A DNA stretch of 64,000 nt from contig NZ_CP015849.1 in NCBI RefSeq assembly GCF_001654495.1, positions 5,745,001 to 5,809,000 on the forward strand, written 5' to 3'. Below the pieces are notes generated by a model that saw only the letters and a program-made list of their open reading frames with translations, was not told the origin of the DNA and did no database searches. Shown in pieces: positions 22,668-31,208 of this stretch. Positions within the stretch are counted from its first letter, which is position 1. Each line of letters begins with the position of its first letter. A program made the position numbers and the translations under genes. The stretch comes from Streptomyces sp. SAT1. Its GTDB lineage: Bacteria > Actinomycetota > Actinomycetes > Streptomycetales > Streptomycetaceae.

Positions 22668-25329
22668 GACCAGCGCGGCGCCGGGCCGGCGGCAGGACGG
22701 GGACCCGGGGCGGCCCATCCTGACGGCGGCCCCGCCCGGATGGGCGCCGGGGCGTCCCGCGCCCACCGTCCTGGAGGTGCTGCGCGGGCTGGACAGCGGC
22801 CCGCGCGGGCTGACCGAGGCCCAGGCCGCGCAGCGGCTGGCGCTGCTGGGCGAGAACACCGTCCCGGCCCGGCGCGAGGCGTCCTGGCCGCGCCTGTTCG
22901 TCCGCAGCCTGCGCGATCCGTTCACCGCCGTGCTCGGCTGCCTCGGACTGGTCTCCGCCGCCGTCCTCGCCTGGGGCACCGCCGCGGTGATCCTGCTGCT
23001 CGTCGTGGTCAGCTGCGCCCTGCGGGCCTCCGGCGAGCACCGGGCCGACCGCTCCGCCGCCGCGCTGCGCGAACTGGTCGCCACCACCGCCACGGTGGTC
23101 CGGCGCGAGGACGGGGATGACGACGGGGCCGGGGCCGGGGCCGGGGTACCGGCCGCCCGCGAGACACCCGTGGCCGAGCTGGTGCCCGGCGACGTCATCC
23201 GGCTCGGGCCCGGCGACGTCGTCCCCGCCGACGTACGACTGCTGCGGTCGAGCGGCCTCACCGTGCACCAGGCCGCGCTGACCGGGGAGTCCGCGCCCGT
23301 CGCCAAGACCGCCGACGATCTGCCGCCGGAACCGGGCGGCGGGGTGCTGGAACAGCCGCAGCTCTGCTTCCTGGGCAGCAGCGTGGCCTCCGGCGGCGCC
23401 ACGGCGGTCGTCACCGCGACCGGCCCGCACGTCCGCTTCGCCGCCGCCCACGACCGCGCCGGGGCCCGGCCCGCCGCGAGCGCCTTCGACCGGTCCGTGC
23501 ACGGGATCTCCTGGATCCTCATCCGCTTCATGCTGCTCACCCCGCCGCTGGTGCTGACCGCCAACGCGGCGCTGCGCGGACGCGGCCTGGAGACCCTGCC
23601 GTTCGCGGTGGCGGTGGCGGTCGGGCTGAGCCCGGAGATGCTGCCGGTCCTCGTCACCCTGTGCCTGGCCAGGGGCGCCTCGCTGCTGGCCCGCGCGCAC
23701 GGCGTGATCGTCAAACGGCTGCCCGCCCTGCACGACGTCGGCGCCGTCGACGTGCTGTGCCTGGACAAGACCGGCACCCTGACCCAGGACCGCCCGGTCC
23801 TCGACCGCGCCCTCGGTCCGGACGGCCACGACGACCCCGAGGTGCTGCACTGGGCCGCCGTCAACGCCTGGTGGACGCTGCAACTCGCCGACCTGCCCGA
23901 ACCCGACGCCCTCGACGAGGCCATCCTCGACGCGGCCGACGAGGACGCGCTCACCGCGTACGAGGGCACGGCGGCCCTCGCCTTCGCCCCCGCGCACCGC
24001 CTGGCCACCGCCGTCATCCGGACCCCCGGACGGCTCGGCCGCCACACCCTGGTCGTCAAGGGCGATGTCCAGGCGGTCCTGGAGCGCTGCGCGCTCGACG
24101 AGGAGGAGCGCGCGGAGCTGTCCGCCCTCGCCGTCCGGCACGCCGGGCGCGGGGCGCGGGTGCTGGCCGTCGCCACCGCCGAACGCCCGGCCCGCTCGCG
24201 CGGTTACACACCCGCCGACGTCCGCGGGCTCACCTTCCGCGGCCTGGTCACCCTGCGCGACGCGCTGGCGCCCACCGCCGCCGACGCGCTGCGGGTCCTC
24301 ACCGACCGGGGCGTCACCGTCAAGGTGCTCACCGGCGACCATCCGGGCACGGCCGTGCGCGCCTGCCTCGACCTCGGGATACCCGTCGAGCCGGACGCCG
24401 TGCTCACCGCCGACCGTGTCGACGCCCTCACCGACGACGAACTCGCCGCTGCGGCCGGGCGTACGACCGTCTTCGCGCGCTGCACCCCCGAGCACAAGGC
24501 CCGGATCACCCGGGCGCTGCGCCGGGCCGGACACACCGTGGGCTTCCTCGGCGACGGCGTCAACGACCTGCCCGCGCTGCGCGCCGCCGACGTCGGCATC
24601 GCGCCCCGGGACGCCGCCGACGTGGCCCGGGAGAGCGCGGACGTGGTGCTCGCGCGCAAGGACCTCACCGCCGTCGCGCACGCCGTCGCCGCCGGGCGGC
24701 ACGCGGGCGACAACATCGCCACCTATCTGCGCGTCACCCTGTCGTCCAACCTCGGCAATGTGCTCGCGATGCTCTCGGCCGGGCTGCTGCTGCCCTTCCT
24801 GCCGATGCTCCCCGCGCAGGTCCTCATCCAGAACCTGTGCTTCGACGCGGCCCAGCTCGCCTTCGCCCACGACCGGCCGCACCCGGCCGTCCTGCGGCGC
24901 CCCGCCGTGCTGGACCCGCGACACCTGCTGCGCTTCATCACCGGCTTCGGCGCGCTGAACGCCGTCGCCGACCTGGCGACCTTCGCCGTCCTCGCGCTCA
25001 CCCTGCACGGCCCGGGGACCGGGGACGACGAGGCGGTGTTCCACTCCGGCTGGTTCACCGAGAACCTGCTCACCCAGGCGCTGGTGATGGTGCTGCTGCG
25101 GGTCGGCCGCCGGACGGCCGGGGCCGGCCGACCCGGCCCCGTCGTGTGGGCGGCGGGCGCGCTCGCCGCCATCGGCCTGACCCTGCCACCCTCCCCGCTG
25201 GGCCCGCCGCTCGGCCTGACCGCCCTGCCGGGCGAGTACTACCTGCTGCTCACCGCCGTCCTGGCGCTCTACGCCGCGGCCCTCCTGGCGGCCAGGGCAC
25301 GCTACACCCGCGGCCCGGACCCCACCTGA
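22660..25329 (+). CDS. MgtA/MgtB-type P-type ATPase (Mg2+ import)
   Basis: An 889-residue P3-type ATPase. Domains run in order: an N-terminal cation-ATPase domain, E1-E2 actuator with LTGESAPVAKT, phosphorylation motif LCLDKTGTLTQD (Asp369), nucleotide-binding domain, then GFLGDGVNDLPALRAADVGIA. The C-terminal membrane block contains LIQNLCFDAAQLAFAHD, characteristic of MgtA/MgtB. Membrane helices are visible around residues 85-125, 280-345 and 690-885. It probably imports Mg2+ when external Mg2+ is low. Pairing with an ArsR-type repressor rather than PhoPQ is the usual Streptomyces arrangement only by impression. Cation specificity is by family. Confidence 0.88.
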   Translation: MAETSAAPGRRQDGDPGRPILTAAPPGWAPGRPAPTVLEVLRGLDSGPRGLTEAQAAQRLALLGENTVPARREASWPRLFVRSLRDPFTAVLGCLGLVSAAVLAWGTAAVILLLVVVSCALRASGEHRADRSAAALRELVATTATVVRREDGDDDGAGAGAGVPAARETPVAELVPGDVIRLGPGDVVPADVRLLRSSGLTVHQAALTGESAPVAKTADDLPPEPGGGVLEQPQLCFLGSSVASGGATAVVTATGPHVRFAAAHDRAGARPAASAFDRSVHGISWILIRFMLLTPPLVLTANAALRGRGLETLPFAVAVAVGLSPEMLPVLVTLCLARGASLLARAHGVIVKRLPALHDVGAVDVLCLDKTGTLTQDRPVLDRALGPDGHDDPEVLHWAAVNAWWTLQLADLPEPDALDEAILDAADEDALTAYEGTAALAFAPAHRLATAVIRTPGRLGRHTLVVKGDVQAVLERCALDEEERAELSALAVRHAGRGARVLAVATAERPARSRGYTPADVRGLTFRGLVTLRDALAPTAADALRVLTDRGVTVKVLTGDHPGTAVRACLDLGIPVEPDAVLTADRVDALTDDELAAAAGRTTVFARCTPEHKARITRALRRAGHTVGFLGDGVNDLPALRAADVGIAPRDAADVARESADVVLARKDLTAVAHAVAAGRHAGDNIATYLRVTLSSNLGNVLAMLSAGLLLPFLPMLPAQVLIQNLCFDAAQLAFAHDRPHPAVLRRPAVLDPRHLLRFITGFGALNAVADLATFAVLALTLHGPGTGDDEAVFHSGWFTENLLTQALVMVLLRVGRRTAGAGRPGPVVWAAGALAAIGLTLPPSPLGPPLGLTALPGEYYLLLTAVLALYAAALLAARARYTRGPDPT

Positions 25330-25386
25330 CCGCCCCGCCCCGGCGCGCGACGGGGGTGCCCCGGACCCCGGCGGCGCGGCGCGCGA

Positions 25387-25453
25387 GGGCGCGGCTTCCC
25401 GCTGGGTGCGAGCGGTGCGCGCGGGCGCGCGGGGTCTCTCCCCGCATGGCCCG
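25387..25453. repeat. Imperfect direct repeat, copy 1, in the mgtA-PucR gap
   Basis: The 323-base gap 25330-25652 lies between convergent genes and holds no gene I can support. This copy (GGGCGCGGCTTCCCGCTGGG ... TCTCTCCCCGCATGGCCCG) resembles the segment at 25577-25645, suggesting a local degenerate duplication. Confidence 0.4.
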
Positions 25454-25576
25454 GTGCGCGACGGCGTCCGGTTCTCCGTCTGTCCGGCCCGGTGCGCGCG
25501 GCGATGACGTCCCGCGGCTTCGGCGGGCGCGGTGTGCGGCGGTGTGTGTCGTGTCGTCCGGGCGGGTCGGTGTGTA

Positions 25577-25645
25577 GGGCGCGGGGCTTTCTGCTGGGTG
25601 GGTCAGGGGTGCGCGGCGGGGTGCGGGTTCTTTCCCGTCGGGCCC
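25577..25645. repeat. Imperfect direct repeat, copy 2
   Basis: Resembles 25387-25453 (GGGCGCGGGGCTTTCTGCTG ... TTCTTTCCCGTCGGGCCCG). It lies just beyond the stop of the PucR-type gene, so one or both copies might act as weak terminators. Confidence 0.4.
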
Positions 25646-25652
25646 GCGTACG

Positions 25653-26861
25653 TCACTCCTTGGCGCCGTCGCGCAGGTGCAGGGAGCGCAGGGCGGCTTC
25701 CAGGGCGAAGCGGTGGCCGGGGTCGGCGAGGCGGTCGCCGAGGCGGGCGTCCAGGTTCCGCAGCCGGTAGCGGACGGTCTGGGCGTGCACGCCGAGGATC
25801 TCGCCGACCTGTTCCGCCGGCGCCCGGGTGGAGACGTGCACGCGCAGCGTCTCCACGAGCCGGTCGCGGCGGCTGGCGGGCAGCCCGTCCAGCGGGGCGA
25901 GTTCCCTGGCCGCCAGGTGGGAGACCAGCGGCGGGTCGGACAGCAGCCACAGGGTCACCAGATGGTCCTCGCAGCGGACCAGCGGAGCGTCGGCGACGAC
26001 GCCCTCGTCGATCAGCTGGAGCACCCGCCGCGCCCAGCGGATGGAGTCGGCGGCCTGGGTGAGCGGCACGGTCAGGCCCGCCACGGCGTGTGTGCCGCCG
26101 AGCGCCGAGTCGAGCATCGCCAGGCGCTCGGCGGTCAGTTCGCCCGGGACGAGCAGATGCGGCTGGGGGATGTCCAGATCGGCGAGGACGTCCCCGGCGA
26201 GGCCCGCCTCCACATGGTCGGGCGCGGGGGAGCGCAGGGCGACCAGGGTGACATGGGTGGGCAGCGTCCAGGCGGCGGCCTCGCACAGCCCGGACACGGT
26301 CGACTGGGGCAGCGGCGGAGCGGCCAGGATCAGGTGCAGCAGCTGTCTGCGCAGCGCGGAGACCTCGGAGGAGGCCCGCGACTGCACCTCGACGTAGCCC
26401 TCGCGGGAGACCGCCTCCAGCTCCTCCACGTAGGCGAACAGGGCGTCGGCGAAGGCCAGGATGACCGTGGGCGACAGGTTGTACTGGCGGCCCACGGCCT
26501 TGGCCCGGCGCAGCGCGATCCGGGCGCCGAGCCGGTACGCCCCCTGGAGCGTGTCCAGTTCGCGGCCCTCGTACGCCTCGACGCGCCCGAACTTGCGCAG
26601 CAGCTCGTCGCGCAGGGCGGAGTTCTTGCCGGGCTCGGCGACCCGGTCCACGAACGCGGACAGGGCCTGTTCGACGCCCTGGCGGATGGCGTCCGCGTTG
26701 GGGCCGTTGAGCAGCCGGCCGTAGACCGGGTAGGCGCGGGTGACCTCGATGCGTATCTCCTTCATGAGTCCGGGTAATTCCGGACGCATGAAGGCCGCGA
26801 ACTCCTTGGGCAGGGGGTCGAGCGGTTCACCGACCTCCGGTGTCCGTACGGGTGAAGGCAT
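25653..26861 (-). CDS. PucR/CdaR-type transcriptional regulator
   Basis: A 402-residue regulator. Residues about 15-165 form an N-terminal helical domain (RPELPGLMKEIRIEVTRAYPVYGRLL), the middle is a GGDEF-like degenerate sensor region, and the C terminus is the PucR helix-turn-helix (QVGEILGVHAQTVRYRLRNLDARLG). The ligand is unknown. ATG at 26861 (MPSPVRTPE) has AGGGAC ten bases upstream and is preferred over a longer frame. It follows three secreted-protein genes on the same strand, beside the mce operon, and is a plausible regulator of that envelope-lipid district. Confidence 0.82.
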   Translation of the reverse strand: MPSPVRTPEVGEPLDPLPKEFAAFMRPELPGLMKEIRIEVTRAYPVYGRLLNGPNADAIRQGVEQALSAFVDRVAEPGKNSALRDELLRKFGRVEAYEGRELDTLQGAYRLGARIALRRAKAVGRQYNLSPTVILAFADALFAYVEELEAVSREGYVEVQSRASSEVSALRRQLLHLILAAPPLPQSTVSGLCEAAAWTLPTHVTLVALRSPAPDHVEAGLAGDVLADLDIPQPHLLVPGELTAERLAMLDSALGGTHAVAGLTVPLTQAADSIRWARRVLQLIDEGVVADAPLVRCEDHLVTLWLLSDPPLVSHLAARELAPLDGLPASRRDRLVETLRVHVSTRAPAEQVGEILGVHAQTVRYRLRNLDARLGDRLADPGHRFALEAALRSLHLRDGAKE

Positions 26862-26959
26862 GAGTTGGTCGTCCCTTGCTCTTCCGACGCGCCCGGTGGG
26901 GAACCGGCCGTCTGTCACCCGCCGTCGCGGGGCGTGACAGGCGGCCGGTCCAGGTGCAG

Positions 26960-27009
26960 ACCTGTGTGAAAGGTGAAGCTAAATCAACTTCCTTGATCCG
27001 TACACAGGT
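26960..27009. repeat. Inverted repeat ACCTGTGT / ACACAGGT upstream of the PucR-type gene
   Basis: ACCTGTGT (26960-26967) and ACACAGGT (27002-27009) form a perfect 8-bp inverted repeat 34 bp apart. It flanks an AT-rich stretch that probably contains the PucR-type promoter, and could be a two-half-site operator. Confidence 0.4.
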
Positions 27010-27079
27010 TGGACACACTTTGGTGCCGAGGCACCGGCGCGGCCGGCCGGGACGGCTGATAATCGCCGCCGTACGGCCA

Positions 27080-28033
27080 TTACTTGACGGCGGAGTTCCA
27101 GTTCTGCGAGAGGATCTTGCCCGCGTCGGGGGCGGCGGCGCCGGGGGCGTTCAGACCGGCCAGGTAGGTCTGGGCGTTGTTCAGGGTGACGCTGTTCTTC
27201 CCGGCGGCCGAGGGCAGGCCCGTCTTGAGGTTGACGGCCGCGTCGATCAGCCCGAGCAGGCCGAGTCCGCAGCCGCTGGCGCCGGGCACCGCGAAGGTGC
27301 TGTCGTTCTGGGTGGCGCCGGTGAGGTTGATCCGGCTCATGTCGCCGTCGTCGGCGAGGGTGCCGTCGCCCTTGAAGAAGGTCATGCCGAAGTCGGGCAG
27401 GTTCACGTTGTGCGGGCGCAGCACGATCGGGTTCGACTTGGTGCCGATGTAGCAGTTGGAGCCGAGGAACGGGTTCTGCAGGTGGACGCGGACCGGGATG
27501 GCGACGATCGGCTCGTCGGTGAGGATGCCCGCGGTCTGGTTGAAGTCGTGGGGCGCGCCCACGGACTCCACGGTGGCCGTGATCTTGTTGAGGCTGCTGT
27601 CGGCGATCTGGTTGCAGATGGCCGTGACGGCGGGGATGTTGCTCGGGCACATCAGGCCGAGCAGACCGCCGGGCACGGTCGCGGAGTCGGCGATGAGCGC
27701 CCCGGTCGGCGGGGCCACCACCGAGCTGGTGCCGTCCGCGTTCTGCACCACCCCGATCTGGAGCTCGGTCCGGCCCGTCGTCACCGTGGTGTTGCCCAGC
27801 TTGATGGAGCCGCCGGCCGAGGTGGACACCACGCACTGCGGGGTCTGGACCAGACCGTCGGCGGCGAGCATCGCGGAGGCGCCCACCGGACAGCGGGTGA
27901 AGGGCCCCCACTCGCCGTTCAGCTGGGTGGTCGCGGCGGTGGCCGTGCCCATGGCCGCGAAGGAGCCGAGGGCGGTGCCGAGCACGGTGACGGTCGTGGC
28001 GGCGAGTCTGGTGCGGCGGGACAACCGGTTCAT
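27080..28033 (-). CDS. Secreted protein of unknown function, mce-adjacent (1)
   Basis: A 317-residue precursor whose signal peptide (MNRLSRRTRLAATTVTVLG...GTATAA) ends near residue 35. The mature part has six or more Cys in a beta-rich sequence, including FTRCPVGAS, LMCPSNIPAVTAICNQ, FLGSNCYIGTK and SGCGLGLLGLIDAAVN. The last two segments resemble parts of the protein encoded at 28125-29732, so the two probably share a C-terminal domain. ATG at 28033 has GGAAGG seven bases upstream. It may act outside the membrane, where an Mce transporter would collect lipid; that role is inferred from context only. Confidence 0.72.
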   Translation of the reverse strand: MNRLSRRTRLAATTVTVLGTALGSFAAMGTATAATTQLNGEWGPFTRCPVGASAMLAADGLVQTPQCVVSTSAGGSIKLGNTTVTTGRTELQIGVVQNADGTSSVVAPPTGALIADSATVPGGLLGLMCPSNIPAVTAICNQIADSSLNKITATVESVGAPHDFNQTAGILTDEPIVAIPVRVHLQNPFLGSNCYIGTKSNPIVLRPHNVNLPDFGMTFFKGDGTLADDGDMSRINLTGATQNDSTFAVPGASGCGLGLLGLIDAAVNLKTGLPSAAGKNSVTLNNAQTYLAGLNAPGAAAPDAGKILSQNWNSAVK

Positions 28034-28124
28034 GGCATGGCCTTCCATGGGAGTACGGGGGACGAGTGCGGAGAAGGGGAGTTCAGGGTGCCGGGGGTGC
28101 CGGGCGAGCGCGGCGGACGGCGGG

Positions 28125-29732
28125 TCAGCGTTCGGGCACCGGGATCTGCGCCGGCTCCAGGTCCTTGGTGCACTGGCCCTCGACCGGATTGGCCTGGCCG
28201 CAGGTCTGGCCCTGGATCTGTTTGATGTAGTTGCCCGGCCCGGAGACCGAGGCCGTCAGCAGGCCGTCGAGGTCCTCGCCGCCCGCGCCGCAGCCGGTGA
28301 ACGCGGGGATCGTCGTCTCGCCGGTCAGCGGGCCGCCCGAGAGCAGGATGTAGCCGGTCGCCGGCTCGCCCAGCGCGTATTCGCCCCTGCCGTGCAGCAC
28401 CAGGTGGTCGCCGGGGTGCTTGGCCGGGTCCGGGTCGGCCGAGCTGAGCGAGGTGCGGGTCCGGCAGGACGAACCGACGTCGAGGGGAGTGCCGTTGACG
28501 GTCAGGGAGGTGACCCTGAGCACCAGCGGGACCCGGATGTAGGTGTCCATCGTGGTGTAGAAGGTCGTCATGTCCATCTCGCCGCGGGAGTCGATGGACA
28601 GCGGACCCGTCTCCTCCAGCACCATGGTGGCCGTGGCCGGAGCGAAGTCGAAGGTCAGGAAGGTGGCCTTGAACGGCGCGGTCTGCTGCTTGCCCTGGTA
28701 GTGGAGCTGACCGTCGGAGTGCTGGGTGATGACCGCCGGGCCGCCGTCCTCGGGGAACTGGAAGTCCGGCTGGCCCTGCTCGATCAGCGCGCAGGACACC
28801 GGGATCAGCGACGCGCCCTTCTGCTTGCGTACGTTGGCGTAGCCGGTGATGTAGCTGTTCAGCGACATCTCGTCCGCGGGGTGCCCGGCGTCGAAGCGGC
28901 ACGGCGGGGCGTTCGTGCCGCCGGTGGTGGCATCGGAGAGGCTGCCGGTGAGCTTCGGGGCCCGGTCGCTCTGCGGGTTGCCGTCCGGCGCGGCGGAGCG
29001 CCCGGCGGCCGAGGACGGCGCCGACGGGGCACCGGAGCCGGAGGGCCCGGCGGACGGCCCGCCGGGGGAGCCGGAGGGCGCACCGGAGTGATCCGCCGTC
29101 GGACCGTCCACCGGCACGGTGGCCAGCAGGCCCTTGCCGGGCGCGTCCTCGCCCAGGGTGCACCGCAGGGTGACCGGGGGCGGGGCGGTGGCCGTGGCGT
29201 CCGCCGGGGACACCGCCAGGTCGATGTCGAGACCCTGGGCCGTCAGCGTCAGATCGCCGGCGCTCTGCGCGGTCATCGAGGGCACGTCGCCGGTGGCGGT
29301 CAGTGTGAGCGGCCCGGAGCCGGGCACGGCGGCGGGCTCCGCGGTGCCGCGCCAGGTCGCCTGCGCCGAGGCGGTGTTCTGCGTGACGCCGACGCTCAGC
29401 CGGGTCGCGGCCCGCACCTCGGCGCTCTCGGGAGCGCCCAGTTCCGCCACGGCGGCGGCCGGCAGCTCCACCGTGGTGGTGACATCCGTGGGCCGGATCG
29501 TCCGGCGCGGTGCCGCCCGGTCCGGGAACGCCGCCGTGACCCGTACCGTCGCCGGCTGCTGGTGCCCGGACGGGAAGGCGCACACATAGGGCAGTGCCGT
29601 GTCCACCTGCTGGGTCCCGGCCGCGGCGACGGCGGCGGGGACCATGGCGGCGAGCACGACGAACGCGGCGGTCGTCGCGCCCCGGACCCGGACCCGCCGG
29701 GTCCACCGCTCGGCTGCACGGGGGCCTGTCAT
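28125..29732 (-). CDS. Secreted DUF6801-like protein, mce-adjacent (2)
   Basis: A 535-residue precursor. A signal peptide (residues 1-45, hydrophobic TTAAFVVLAAMVPAAVAAAG) is followed by a DUF6801-like beta domain (ALPYVCAFPSGHQQ to the VTLRCTLG region). A Ser/Gly/Pro-rich linker (about residues 225-270) and a second Cys-rich domain complete it. That domain contains LDVGSSCRTRTSL and IPAFTGCGAGGEDLDGLL, echoing the neighbouring gene at 27080. ATG at 29732 has GGAG eight bases upstream. I know no function for DUF6801. The setting suggests an extracellular or wall-associated partner of lipid transport. Confidence 0.72.
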   Translation of the reverse strand: MTGPRAAERWTRRVRVRGATTAAFVVLAAMVPAAVAAAGTQQVDTALPYVCAFPSGHQQPATVRVTAAFPDRAAPRRTIRPTDVTTTVELPAAAVAELGAPESAEVRAATRLSVGVTQNTASAQATWRGTAEPAAVPGSGPLTLTATGDVPSMTAQSAGDLTLTAQGLDIDLAVSPADATATAPPPVTLRCTLGEDAPGKGLLATVPVDGPTADHSGAPSGSPGGPSAGPSGSGAPSAPSSAAGRSAAPDGNPQSDRAPKLTGSLSDATTGGTNAPPCRFDAGHPADEMSLNSYITGYANVRKQKGASLIPVSCALIEQGQPDFQFPEDGGPAVITQHSDGQLHYQGKQQTAPFKATFLTFDFAPATATMVLEETGPLSIDSRGEMDMTTFYTTMDTYIRVPLVLRVTSLTVNGTPLDVGSSCRTRTSLSSADPDPAKHPGDHLVLHGRGEYALGEPATGYILLSGGPLTGETTIPAFTGCGAGGEDLDGLLTASVSGPGNYIKQIQGQTCGQANPVEGQCTKDLEPAQIPVPER

Positions 29733-29832
29733 CTGCTGCTCCACTCGGGTCGTTCTCGGACAGGGGCGCCGAACCGGCCGCAACCGCCCGGCCGGGGGTG
29801 TCCCGGACGGGCGGTTGCGAACGGCGGGCGTC

Positions 29833-30465
29833 TTACGGGTTGGAGCCGACGATCGTCGGGATGGTGCTGGTGCCGGTCACCTTCACGGCGTAGTTGCCCT
29901 TGAAGGTGGGCTTGGTCGCGGTGGTGACGACCGTGCCGCACCCGCTGGCCGCGGTGACGGCCAGGTCACCGGCGACGCTGTTGACCGCCAGGATGCCGGT
30001 GGAGTTGGTGTACGTGCCGGACGCCTTGCCCGCCACGGTGAAGTGGCAGGCGCCCGCGACCACGTTCGCCTGGACGCTGCCGACGTAGCCCTTGGTGACG
30101 CCTGTCGCGGCGGTGTAGTCCTGCGCGACGACGTGCCAGGTCCCGATCGGGGTGGCGGTGACGGCACCCAGGATGCTGGTGCACGGGGACGCCGTGGTGC
30201 CGAAGTTGATGGCGGTGATGTCGGCGACCGACGCGGGGTTGCCGGTGGCGCTCGCCATGGTGCCCGACGCGCCCGACGTCGTACACGTCATCGGGATGTT
30301 GGCGGTGAGCACGATGTTCCCGCTGTTGGTCGCCGTGAAGTTGGACGGCGTCGGGCTGACGGTCCAGACGGTGGACGCGTTCGCGGAGGCGGGGGCGACG
30401 GCGATGCCGAACGCTGCCGCGCCCGCGCCCGCCACGACGGCGATCCTTCTGATGGACTTCTTCAT
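29833..30465 (-). CDS. Secreted protein of unknown function, mce-adjacent (3)
   Basis: A 210-residue precursor with a clear signal peptide (MKKSIRRIAVVAGAGAAAFG...APASANA). The mature chain is Thr/Ser/Ala-rich, apparently all-beta, with four Cys (IPMTCTTSG, ASPCTSIL, GACHFTV, SGCGTVV), probably two disulfides. It is the gene nearest to and divergent from the mce operon, with a 743-bp intergenic region that carries possible regulator boxes. The family is not recognised. ATG at 30465 follows GGAGAG at about 12 bases. Confidence 0.72.
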   Translation of the reverse strand: MKKSIRRIAVVAGAGAAAFGIAVAPASANASTVWTVSPTPSNFTATNSGNIVLTANIPMTCTTSGASGTMASATGNPASVADITAINFGTTASPCTSILGAVTATPIGTWHVVAQDYTAATGVTKGYVGSVQANVVAGACHFTVAGKASGTYTNSTGILAVNSVAGDLAVTAASGCGTVVTTATKPTFKGNYAVKVTGTSTIPTIVGSNP

Positions 30466-30577
30466 GGCTCTGGGACTCTCCTCGTGGATTGACCGGCAGA
30501 GACGGACCGCCGCGGAACGGATGGAGCGGGAGTCGTGCGGTCCGGGGGATCGGAAAACCTCGATCGCGAGCACCGAC

Positions 30578-30593
30578 GTTACTTGCGGGAAAC
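30578..30593. promoter_or_regulatory. GlnR-like 5-n6-5 motif (GTTAC-n6-GAAAC)
   Basis: GTTAC-TTGCGG-GAAAC matches the GlnR half-site pattern (GTnAC-n6-GaAAC) and lies 113 bases upstream of the secreted-protein gene that starts at 30465. One or two such matches per 64 kb are expected by chance, so this is only a candidate. Confidence 0.3.
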
Positions 30594-30668
30594 TTGGCCG
30601 AACAATGCCGCCGACCATGATTCTTTGAAAAGGGCAATCATCTGTCCAGTGGGTGAGCAGTCGGCGCG

Positions 30669-30696
30669 CGGCCTTAGTCATCCGCTGCTAAGGCCG
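30669..30696. repeat. 9-bp inverted repeat in the pre-mce intergenic region
   Basis: CGGCCTTAG (30669-30677) pairs perfectly with CTAAGGCCG (30688-30696) around a 10-base loop. It may be an operator or a weak terminator. The rest of 30466-31208 contains no gene I can support. Confidence 0.45.
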
Positions 30697-30884
30697 ATTC
30701 GTCCCCGGTCCGCCCCGCCGATGCGGGCGAGAAGTCCGGAATGTGCCGCACCGAACGCCTTCCGGGGCGTCCGACACGCAGCGCGATGATAAATCGGGGG
30801 CCTCTTTTTATAGGCGCTCTGACAGGCCCGGGATGGCCGAAGAGAATGTCGTCGAAAAGTCAGAATCCACTCTTGCCTGCCGAG

Positions 30885-30900
30885 GTTACCGGGCCGTAAC
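30885..30900. promoter_or_regulatory. AfsQ1/GlnR-like motif (GTTAC-n6-GTAAC)
   Basis: GTTAC-CGGGCC-GTAAC fits the AfsQ1 pattern GTnAC-n6-GTnAC and is also a perfect inverted repeat. It lies 309 bases upstream of the first mce-operon gene. An AfsQ1-like system is encoded at 46235-48465. The link is inferred. Confidence 0.3.
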
Positions 30901-31208
30901 GTGCCGGGTACGGCGCTGATCTCCAGGTCGGTGGCCCACCGCCGGCCGGAGACACGACGGGCGATTTCCGGCCCTTGCCCTCCTTCGGGTCCGGACGTCC
31001 GCAGGCAGGGCCCGCGGATCCAGTCCCCCCGGAGGCGCGCGGCCCTGCCCTGTCTGTCGGAGACAAGTGCCGGGCCGCTTTTTGTCTGCGCGGTGACAAA
31101 GACGGGAAGCGCGGCAGGAACCCGGTGCCCGCCTATTGTCAGTGAACCGTGCACCGACTTAACGTGCGCTCCTCGGTGCACACCTGACCCACCCTTGTCG
31201 GAGGTGAT

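Noticed and set aside
26960..27009. The ACCTGTGT/ACACAGGT repeat as a phage or integrase attachment site
   Set aside because: No integrase or tRNA gene is adjacent and the two arms are inverted rather than direct, so an operator is the simpler reading.
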